The translations under genes and the position numbers were made by a program. DNA of 64,000 nucleotides from positions 1,364,001-1,428,000 of the forward strand of contig MQVO02000008.1 of assembly GCA_001986395.2 (NCBI GenBank). The letters run 5' to 3'. How positions within the stretch are numbered: position 1 is the first letter of the stretch; each line of letters opens with the position of its first letter. The DNA is from Irpex lacteus. Its lineage: Eukaryota; Basidiomycota; Agaricomycetes; Polyporales; Irpicaceae. Of this stretch, positions 10,630-20,285 are shown in pieces. Below the pieces are notes generated by a model. It had not been told where the DNA came from, ran no database searches, and was given only the letters and a program-made list of their open reading frames with translations.

Positions 10630-13182
10630 ATGGCAGAACAGGATTTCAGGTAAATTGATAAGATGATATCATTGGTTTCTGCCAATTCCGAATATTTCTG
10701 ACACTTGTGCTCGGCTTGCAGCGTACAGAAGCCATCCGCAAGCGCACATTCGAAGATATTTTGGAAGACACGATGCAAGACCTCCACCAAAGAGGACGCA
10801 TCCAATGTTCCCGGCGCCACGTCTTCTACACGTAAGAGTAGCAAAAAGGTCGGAAAACTAGCCCATCTTATGGACATGCCGATGGATATTTTTCTGGAGG
10901 TACGAGCACCAATCACACCGCTTCTGTTTCCGTATATTGAAAATGCTCTCACTGTTTTGCATCACTGTAGGTTATGACGTTTCTGTGCCCACTGGACCTA
11001 TTGAGTCTATCGCGTGTCTCAAGGCACTTTCGTAAGATTCTTCTGCATAGGTCGTCTAAGGGAATGTGGGCTGCGGCGAGGAAGAACGCTCGAGATCCGC
11101 CGACGCCTCCAGACTCACTCAGCGAACCTAAATATGCTAATCTTCTATTTGAGCACAACTGTCTTGTGAGCCTTTTCCCTGATGGTGCTCATGAAGTATA
11201 GTAAGGTTGTATACGCTAACTACTCCCCAAATTAGGCATGCGGAATCTCACGTGCCGGCAAGATTAGTTTCACTATGTCCTTGAGGTTATGCACCGCTTG
11301 CTGGAAAGAGAAGTGAGTTTCTTGTCTTCTGTATTGTACTCTTATCTCACAAAGCCGCTAGTGTCATGACGCAGTATACTATTCTGCGAAAGCATAAATC
11401 CGCGAAGCCTATCGCCAACATGATATTCTCACTGCTCCCATCTCAGCACTGTTAGTTCAACTTTAATTGGAGCTATATACGACATACAGCTCATTCTTTT
11501 GTTAGCCGCGTACTATTTTGTTGCTGAATTCGAAGCAGTCTTGGCCCGTTACCAGTCTTTATCAGGTGAAACACAGAAGAAGTTTGTGGAAGAACGGCGA
11601 ATGCTTGTTGAAACTATGGAGCAGGTAAAGGAATTTACACATGGCTGCGCCGAGTACTGACATTATAAGATAGCATGCATCCGCTGTCGCTGCATGGCAC
11701 AATCGGGTGAAAAAGGAGCAAGGTAACGAAGCATGGAACACTACTGTGAACCGTGAAAAGAGGTACAAGCAGCAACTTTTTCATGTATCTCAGGACTGAT
11801 CAATTCTATACTATAGTGTCCATGCGAAGCTCGTTGAAATGGGTTACAGCGCAGATCAATTCCCGGATCACTGGAGTAACCCATGGCACTCTCTCATCTC
11901 CCAACCACGTGAATTGACACCGCGAAGTACGCATCACACTTTTATTATTATTACTTCTATGTACCTCAACACCTTTTATTCAGTTTGGAAACAGATTTCA
12001 CCTAAGCTGGAAGCTTGCATCAAAGACGAAGCGAAAAGAAGAGAGACAGAGGCCCGCGAGAAACGACTGCGGGCGCGGCAGGCAGAGCTCCGCGTTGTCT
12101 ATGAAGGATACATCGCCGAGCTTCCACAGACGTATACAGAGCCGTTACCCGCGTGGCATCAGTTACTAAAGTTCGACGAGGTCAAGCATCTGCTTGAACG
12201 TGGCGAAGGAACAGTTCCCGTGTCACAGGAAGATTTTGCCTCTATTGCGTCCTCCGTGCTTGAAAAGCATGCACAGGCCATGACGGCTACCTTAACAGAA
12301 GCACTGGAGTACGCGTTTCCTCCATATGCAACCAAATCCGAGGCTGGTAGTGATACCCAAACGACCTTGAACCTGGACTCCGTCTTCGCCATCTTCTCGT
12401 GCGAATACTGCTATTCGGGTGCTAAGAATCACAGAGATTATAGTTTCAGCGAGCTCAAACAACATATCAGAGAGAAACATCTGATGGCGAGCTATAGCTA
12501 CGGGCACTCAGCATACAATATCTCGGCATCTCGCATAAGTACAATCCGCAAGATGCTCAGAGTGCTCAACATCCCGGAGAATGCGCGATACGACGACGTA
12601 TCGAAGAGAGTTGTTTGTTTATGCGGAAAGCCAAGCTTCCACCAGCCTGCTGAATTCTCTGCCTTGGTATGTTTCAGTGCGCTAAGGCAGTGATGCTTGT
12701 TCTAACATCCATTATCCGTAGGTGCAACACATCGAGTCGGAATGCGCGTGGAACCTCTCGCGCCACTTGCGCCTAGCACATGAGTAGTGCAATTTAATCT
12801 TCTTCGAATACCTGTGAACTAATACCAGCTCTTCCAGACAGCTTGGAGACGACTGGGACCAGGCGTATGTGGACGACGACCATGCCTTTGAGCGATACCC
12901 AACAATCCTCAAGCTCCTCGGCGACAGTGAGACATTCATTCCAGCTGAAGTGACAGTCCCTGAGGGCTTAACTGTGCCAACATACGGAGGCCGGTGTAAG
13001 AGATGTATACGTATATACGACTACAATGCTCCACGTTTTACCGATGCTAAGGAGTTCGTGTGGCACGTTAGAGCAAAGTGAGCGATCGATTTCATGCACT
13101 ATCTTTGCATCGTCATTGATGATAACTCTCGTCATAATATAGGCATCATGCAGAGCCCTCTGTATACGGTCTCGAAGAATGA
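10630..13182 (+). CDS. F-box / C2H2-like zinc-finger protein, copy 1
   Basis: Twelve exons are read: 10630-10649, 10722-10899, 10971-11165, 11236-11312, 11362-11450, 11506-11624, 11674-11762, 11817-11926, 11984-12666, 12721-12783, 12838-13077, 13143-13182. The F-box is MPMDIFLEVMTFLCPLDLLS followed by LSRVSRHFRKILLHRSSKG. After it come CGISRAGK...CTACW (a Cys cluster), a charged helical region, and three degenerate CxxC/CxC...HxxxH units: CEYC...HIREKH, CLCGKPSFH, and CKRC...WHVRAKHH at the C-terminus. F-box proteins recruit substrates to SCF ubiquitin ligases; the zinc-finger part would be the target-recognition side (inference). The gene is collinear with the paralogue at 15.6-18.3 kb, and every junction was cross-checked against it. 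Confidence 0.8.
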
Positions 13183-13980
13183 TCTAATCTGTCATCCTAC
13201 CAGAAATTTCTCCTCAGTAGGCTGCAATCTACCAATCTCCATAGACACGGTGCCTCATAGCTATTTAGGATCTTGTTAGTTCCTACCTGCTCAATTGGAG
13301 TCTAACGTACCACTGCCGTGTCATAGTTGGACGATCCTTACTGTAGTAATAAATTGGTAATCTTGACTGCTGCTTTAGATCGAGGCTAATCAGATTATCG
13401 TAAGGAAACCCAAGAGATTTCGGATTTTAGGGCCGGTATGTATATGTACGTGTGCTCCAAGGAGGCTCCATTCAAGCAGCACTCGGTCCTACTGGCACGC
13501 AGCTTCCACGCCATCAGCCTGGATGTTGGATCCTCAGACCGGTAGATCGATCACTTCCGTGGTGATCCATGATGAACGACACCTTGTGCGATGCTGGATC
13601 TCATGTTTCGTGCTTCTCGGTGAAGGCGCGAGTGAAACTCTAATGGATTGCTCATGTTGGTGAGTACGATCCCATCAGCGCCCGCAATCGTATCGACTGG
13701 CGATCACGCGCGTATCTTATGGGTGCTCGTATCTATTCAGTATCATGTTTCTGAAGCAGATGGCCATCATCAAGGCTTCTTCTTCCGATGGCAATCGTTC
13801 AAGGCAAGTGTAGTTTGTCGTCCTTCAAGCCGATTTTCCAGGGACTCCACGTACTTACAGCTTACTCATCGCTGAGAAGTGGTCGTATTTAACAATGGCA
13901 CCTAGGCTGGCGACTATACAGCAACCAACCTATTTCTCAGTTCTCCTATCGCATCCACTCCCACCACGTTCACGCCTACC
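13183..13980. other. Intergenic, no gene seen
   Basis: The region between the F-box gene and the epoxide hydrolase holds only short overlapping frames. Confidence 0.5.
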
Positions 13981-15221
13981 ATGCTTGATACATCGAAGTT
14001 CAATCAGCACAAAACCTCTCGAGGATACAACTACAACTACTATTTTGCTCCTGCGTCCGCTGGGAAGCCTCATCTTCTCCTCTGCCACGGTTTCCCCTCA
14101 TGTGCACACTTGTGGCGCGAGCAAATCGCCTTCTTCGAGCCACTCGGCTACGGTCTTATCGTCCCTGATATGCTCGGGTTCGGGGAAACCGACAAGCCTA
14201 CCGAAGTCAGCGCGTACTATGGCAGCGGGCTTGCGCAGGATATTGTCGACATTCTCGACAAGGAAGGCGTCGCCAAAGTCATTGGAGTCGGCCACGACTG
14301 GTTCGTCGCTCATTCTAACCGCCATCTTTATTTCTGCTAACCTATATTTATGTGTTTTATTTCAGGGGATCACGCGTAGTCTCTCGCCTTTGGAACTGGC
14401 ACCCCGAACGCCTCATTGCCTGCGCTTTTCTAGCGGTCGGGTATGGCCCTCCTACTACTGCTTATGCGGACCCGATTGCTATGATGCAGGACATCGCGAA
14501 GTGGATCGGATACGATGTCCTTGCATATATGTTGTTCTTCATCGAGGAGGACACACCGGCTCTTCTCGAGAAGAACGTGAGTGGTTTTGTGTAAATGTTC
14601 CAGGATCCCTCCGACCAGAGATTGATCGTCTACAGTTCGACGCCTTTATGAGCCTTCTGTTTCCGTTACGCGGGAAACTCTGGCTTCATAACATGTGTGC
14701 CACTGGTGGTGCGAAGCGATGGATGGAAACCAACACCACGTTACCACGTGCTGATTATATCACCACAGAGGTATGGATGGCTTCTACTGGCACGCCTAGA
14801 GTAAGGGCCCATTCTAACAACTGTCTTAAGGACTACGAACGCTACCGTAAATACCTGACGAACGGAGGGCTTAAAGCACCACTGTGCTGGTACAAGGTTC
14901 AAGTTGACGAGGGAAACAAGGTAGACGACGCCAGTAAGTATCTTTGCGCTTCATATTATCTCCCCGGTAGTATTTACTCTTATGGTATTTGTTTCTCTAG
15001 GCATCGCGGAAGCAGCCTATGACATGAATATTCCGGTGTATTATATTCATTTCAAGGACGACTGGCTCGCTCGATCTGAATTTGCCGAAATGTCCCATAA
15101 GCAACACGTCAAGGCCAACTACAAGATGGATGCTATCGATGCTACTCACTGGGGCGTCCTTTCACATGCTGCAACAGTGAACAACATGCTGCTTACTTGG
15201 CTAAGCGAACAGAAGATTTGA
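13981..15221 (+). CDS. Soluble epoxide hydrolase (alpha/beta hydrolase)
   Basis: Five exons are read: 13981-14300, 14366-14576, 14636-14770, 14831-14933, 15001-15221. The protein is about 329 residues. HGFPS is the oxyanion motif. The nucleophile elbow GVGHDWGSR places an Asp (not Ser) nucleophile, diagnostic of epoxide hydrolases and haloalkane dehalogenases. The cap-region Tyr candidates lie in the segment before KAPLCWYKV. The acid is in YIHFKDDWLAR and the catalytic His in DATHWGVLSH. The cap region FDAFMSLLFP and APLCWYKVQV are typical of the fungal/mammalian epoxide hydrolase group. It opens epoxides to vicinal diols in the cytosol, in detoxification or secondary metabolism. The third intron's acceptor could alternatively be a few dozen bases upstream, but the chosen one keeps the family's cap sequence. 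It is flanked by two F-box paralogues. Confidence 0.88.
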
Positions 15222-15611
15222 GGGGGCAGTAGCTCATACCCACTGTTCGCTCCGTTGCTTGCTAGTACTTCAAGTTATAGCTGTTCTCCACCAACCAGTC
15301 TTTTTGATTTTTGACAGGGTTGCTAAGTATCGCAAACTCGCATTGTTAGTAGAGCACTCATTTAACTTGCGTATCAAAGGTTATCTTGCGTAGTTTGTTG
15401 TTGTACGTAGATCATGGAATCAGAATAACGAAACGTAATCATGATCAACACCCGCGGGCGCTATGGCTGGCCAGAATCTCAGATTGAGGTGGATATATTG
15501 AAGCCCCGCTCAAGCGCCCAATATACCAGCCAGAAGTCGCCGGGCGTCATCGTGAACTTCGACTCTAACCTTCAACTCGTTCCAGGTTGTTACGGTAGAC
15601 AAAAAACAAAA
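15222..15611. other. Intergenic, no gene seen
   Basis: The region holds the 3' tail of the epoxide hydrolase and presumably the promoter of F-box copy 2. Confidence 0.45.
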
Positions 15612-18337
15612 ATGTAAGTGATTGAACTGTGCAAGAGCGATGCTTACAAAATATCTCATACCTCCTTGGATGGCTTCCTTTTGACATAGGGTCGGTACTA
15701 CTCGTACTACTAGTAGTAGTACCACTAGTAGTAACAGCGATGGGTCCGACGCATCGACGCGTAGCACATTGATAAACTTCAGCAACGCAGACCTCAGCCG
15801 TTCTGGTGAGTAGCCCATTAAGTCACATATACTACTGAGACTCACTCTTAGTTATCTCGTTCAGTGCCAAAGCCGGTCATCAGCGTGGAGTCGAAGGTAT
15901 TCTGGAAAGAACCATACAAACTTACCGGAACACGCGTAACTTTTGTCCGGCCTAGTATCCATGATGGGAAGCTTGCGCAGCTAATGGATATGCCGATGGA
16001 CATTTTCTTGGAGGTACGTTACTTAGCCTTGAATTCAGCAGTTGTACGTTTTACCGATGACCACGGCAGGTTATGGCATTACTACACCCCCAGGATCTGT
16101 TGAACCTCTCTCGTATATCTAAGCACTTCCGTAAGATTCTTATGCATCGCTCCTCCAAGGGTATGTGGGTAGCGGCGAGAAAGAATGCCAACAACATGCC
16201 GGCCCCACCTGACGTGCTCAGCGAGCCTAAGTACGCGTCCCTGCTATTCGAGCGTGAATGCCAGGCGAGTAATTCCGATACTTCACTTTCACACTGTCGA
16301 ATACTATACTCAAGTCTAGTATGTATGCAGGCTTGTGGTATATCTCGTGCCGGAAAAGTGAACTTTGCCATCTGTCTAAGATTATGTGGTGCCTGCTGGA
16401 AGGAGAAGTAAGTATCTTTGTGGTAGACTATCAACCTCCGAAGGGCTGAATTCATAAATAAGTGTCTCCACGCGATTCCAAATCCTTCGAGCATACAAGG
16501 AATACAAGCCAATTGCAGATACGTTACTCTCCCTTATACCGTTCCATAGTAAGTCTGCCTGCTGTTTACCTATACAATAGAACCGAATAATCTCAAAATC
16601 TCATGCGACGAATTTCACAGCTACTGGTACTGGACCGCGTATGAAGGAGTCCTATTACGAGGCAGAGTTCGAAGCGGTTGCGGATCGCTATACCTCCCTT
16701 TCAGGCGCCGAGAGGGACCGCTTTGTGGAAGAACGGCGCGCCTATGTGAAGATTATGCAAGAGGTAGTGCTTTTAGCTCCCTGAGACGTTGACGTACATT
16801 GACAGCTGTATCATAGCACGCCCAAGCTGTGATTGAATGGCAAAATCGCGTTTGGGACGAACGACATGATAAAGAGGTATCAGCTGTCATGAAGCGCAAA
16901 CAGAGGTGCGAATAGTTCTGAGTATCTCTGAAACTGCACTTACCCATTTTCATATCAGTATATACGACAAGCTTTTCGCAATGGGATACACCGAAGATCA
17001 GTTTCCTCGTCACTCCTGGGACTCTGAGTGGGAATCTCTTGTGTACCAGCCGCGGGAACTGACCGACCGCAGTAAGTCTCTGCTCCTCCGCTGATATGTA
17101 TGCTTACGGTGCGCGCATAGTCTGGTCGCAGATCCTCCCCAAGCTTGAGGATTGTATTGCTGACGAAGCTTTGTGGCGGGCTGAGGAAGCGTACAAAGCA
17201 CGCCGGAAGGAACGCCAGGCTGAAGTGCATGCTCACCTTCATGCTTATCTCGCGGAGGCATCATCAGCCGACCTTGATCTGCTACCACCTTATCCTGAAT
17301 TAATGGTGTTGACAGCGTACAAGGAGATGATAGACGAAGATGAAGCTAATGTGCCCGTTACTCGAGAGCGCTTTGATGCTGTCGTGCCGGCCATCCTCAA
17401 GCAATACTCGGCCAAGATGCTTCCGACATTCGTCAAGGCTCTCCAACGCGCACTACACCCTGAAGCATCCGATGAAGACATCGACACCTTGCCGGCCCCG
17501 AATCTCGAATCCGCGCTCGCAATGTTCCCTTGTCGATACTGTGAAGAATTCCTTGTAGACGTCAATTATACTCTAAGCGACCTCAAGGAGCATATGAAGG
17601 AGGTACACTTGCAGCCCTCGGAGATGAACTTTTGGACAAGCAAAGGTCTTGATCCCGACCGTTTTCACGTCGATATCATCCGACAACTCTTGAAGATGCT
17701 CGGGCTACCGGAAAACACTCGTTACCAGGATATTTCAGGGAGAGTTGTCTGCTTGTGCGGCAAACATGACTTCGAGCAGCCTGTGTCGTTCTCCACTCTG
17801 GTCAGTTGCAAATCAAGTCTTAGAAAGATTTTCAACTTAACAAAGTAAATTTCATTCAAAGCTCCGGCACATCATGCTAGAACGAAAATGGCATTCTGGT
17901 ATGCGTTACAAACTCGAGGAGTAAGTACTTCTGTCTTCTCCGATGTGGTATTTCCACAACTCATCTCCCTGAACGTGTTGCCTGTCAAAGGGAATCCTCT
18001 GCGGAACTAGAGAAGCTTTACAACGACCACGATTGGGACATATCTCCACCATTCCTGAAGCTCCTCGCAGATGGCGAGACGTACACTCCGCCGCAAATAG
18101 TCGTTCCTGAGGGGCTACAGCTCCCAGCAGATGGCGGTTGGTGCTCTAAATGTGGTAAATGGGCGCACAACAAGTTCCGAAACGTCGAGGAATATGTGTG
18201 GCATGTCAGGGCGAAGTGAGTAGGCTTTGTCGTATCGATCGTTCTTAAGCTTCGCGACATCGATCTGATTACTACGTCAACGTACTAGGCATCACGAAGA
18301 ACCCACAGAAGACGGTCTTATCCCCGGACCTTACTGA
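15612..18337 (+). CDS. F-box / C2H2-like zinc-finger protein, copy 2
   Basis: The protein is collinear with the copy at 10630-13182. The F-box exons are 15865-16013 (MDMPMDIFLE) and 16070-16264, followed by CGISRAGKVNFAI...CGACWKE, the charged middle, CRYC...HMKEVH, CLCGKHDFEQ and the C-terminal CSKC...WHVRAKHH, ending at 18337. The N-terminus differs: a Ser/Thr-rich stretch precedes the F-box exon, encoded around 15689-15803. The best start I can find is an ATG split by an intron (AT at 15612-15613, GTAAGT donor, G after the acceptor near 15688); this is uncertain. The intron after FERECQ begins with GC (16265), apparently a GC-AG intron, while copy 1 has a normal GT there. Role as for copy 1, with substrate recruitment to SCF inferred. 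Confidence 0.77.
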
Positions 18338-18877
18338 ATACGCTTGGGAACCGTACGCCAATATCTTCCACTATAATTTGCTTGGTCTAGCAGCGAACTT
18401 TGGTTTCATTAGTTTCGTATCTTAGCAGCCATTTATTCCGTCGTATGTACAAGTAATCTGCTCCGTTATAATCGTCGTTGATCGTTGGAATGCGCTGAAA
18501 GGCTATGACAAAAGAAAGCAGAGGGCGGAAATACCCAAAACGTCAATGGTGCGTCACGGGGCTGTATATACTGGCAACGGATCCAGATCGATACCCCTAA
18601 TAGGTCCTGAGACCCTTAAGTTCACACACCACCGTCGCCTGCGAGTCTTCTCGAATCACCACTGCATGGTAATGTGCTGAATGAATAGAATGTACAATAA
18701 CAAAGTCCTAAAGATATGCTCTATAATACAGATGGCTTGATGATGTTGCTCTCTGCATGCACGAACCCCTGAAAACAACGATGATGGAACCTCGAACCCA
18801 CTCGCTCCCTAGACAAGTATCGTCCAGACTACCACGTCCGTCGCTTGAGAGTATTCTCGCAGTATATGCACACTAGT
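18338..18877. other. Intergenic between convergent genes, no gene seen
   Basis: The region between the ends of F-box copy 2 (plus strand) and the cytochrome oxidase subunit gene (minus strand) shows nothing coding. Confidence 0.5.
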
Positions 18878-19223
18878 TCAGGCAGCGCCAGCGGATTTGC
18901 GCCTGATGCGTGCGAACTAGAATCAGCTCTATACCTCTCGTTCACCTGATAGGGGAAGAGATGCTTACAATTGCCACCAGCCAGCGACGAAAGGAAGAGA
19001 GAATCCGGCAGCGAGGAATGCCCAGTACTTGGTGGCGAAGCCAGCCCTGTTAGTGGTGCCGAACGGTAGGTGCTGTAGAGGATGGATTAATACGCTGAAC
19101 GGTGTTTTCGCCATATAAGGAGTGGCGTACCTCGGGGTGAGCCCAGTTGATGTTGCTATGCACTGGGCGTGTGGCCCTAGGCATGCGAGCGAGAGCGACG
19201 CGAGTAGCAGCGAATGCAGCCAT
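18878..19223 (-). CDS. COX8: Cytochrome c oxidase small subunit (yeast Cox8 / animal COX7C type)
   Basis: A 73-residue protein is encoded by three exons, 19223-19131, 19072-18969 and a 25-base last exon 18902-18878. It begins MAAFAATRVALARMPRATRP, a basic, hydroxyl-poor mitochondrial presequence. It continues HLPFGTTNRAGFATKYWAFL and the single membrane helix AAGFSLPFVAGWWQL, ending RKSAGAA. The order presequence, (N/H)LPF, basic loop, then a G-F-x-L-P-F-x-A helix and a basic tail is that of nuclear-encoded subunit VIIc in the inner membrane. The last exon was located because reading on without splicing stops directly after WWQL, while splicing yields the expected basic tail. It lies too short and split for frame-length-based gene finding. 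Confidence 0.82.
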
Positions 19224-20285
19224 TATAGACGAGAGGGCGGGTTATGATAGATAGAGGGGGTATTCAAATAGCAGGAAGCTGAGTGGTGGGCTTATATGGC
19301 GCAGGCGGGCAGATAACCTTCGGGTGGGAGCTACTCGACAGATAGGGGGAGCGGTGGAATGGACGCTCCATCCCGCATGTAGTGCTTTAAATAGTGAGCA
19401 TCGCATCCTCGGCACGATCACGGTGGGGAACCGCAAGGATCAGACATGCCCGCACATACCCTATTCAATGCGCCATGGTATCAGTAAAAGACGGCTCGAC
19501 CGCGACTGGAACGTGGGATAGACTCAACTAGACGTGGTCGGGACGGTCCAGGTGACCCCAATTGAAGCTAAAACATCAGATGCTGTAATCGCTGAATTTG
19601 TAGTGGCCTGACCATGGCTCCGTTAGATCTGACAAACAAGCGTGAATGAGAGATTGACGCAAGTGGGGACATTCGTTCATTTGTTTTGTTATGTTCGAAG
19701 CCCCGTCCTTTTCCAGGATACCCTCTTAATTGCATAGCGCTCCGCCGGTCTGGTCGGAGCCTGGAACGGGCAAGACTGTTCTGCGCGCGTCGATTAAAAA
19801 AAGCGATACTTATTCACGAGAGAGTGGTGAGATAGGAGTTAGAGATACGCAGGTATCGCTGAGCCTCGTGTAAAATACCGACCTCACATTGTAGTTGCCT
19901 TTTGAGCCTGGAAGCTACGAACGATTCGGGTAGAGATATCGGCATAACAATCTTCACCGTAATGATCGTATAGACGCCCGTGTCCAATAAAGGTTGCTGT
20001 CTATAGTAGCTCAGTCGTTATAGCGTACTTTGAGATCAATAATTCGACGGAGGGATGGCTAGCTTTTCTTCCTCGCGATAGTCCCAGTCCTCAAAGTAAG
20101 TAACAGACGTCGTGGAGTCATACGTCTGTAAGAAGCTATTGACAATGGCAACGGGGTGTGTGAAACAAATATCTAACGAATGGCACTATGCTAAAGAACA
20201 CTAGGACGAAGCCCCGCTCGTCACATCCAAGAATTAAAAAGAATACTACAAACACCACATATGCACCAAAAAAACAGCCCCAGGC
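19224..20285. other. Intergenic, no gene seen
   Basis: The COX8-type gene's promoter must be at the left end. Nothing else is recognisable. Confidence 0.5.

Noticed and set aside
13895..15022. A 375-codon open frame overlapping the epoxide hydrolase
   Set aside because: It is a shadow frame. The epoxide hydrolase exons in the other frame carry all catalytic motifs and splice signals.
6150..15221. A complete secondary-metabolite cluster (UstYa, hydrolases, epoxide hydrolase)
   Set aside because: No core synthase, terpene cyclase or peptide precursor was found, and regulatory and housekeeping genes are mixed in; only co-location is seen.
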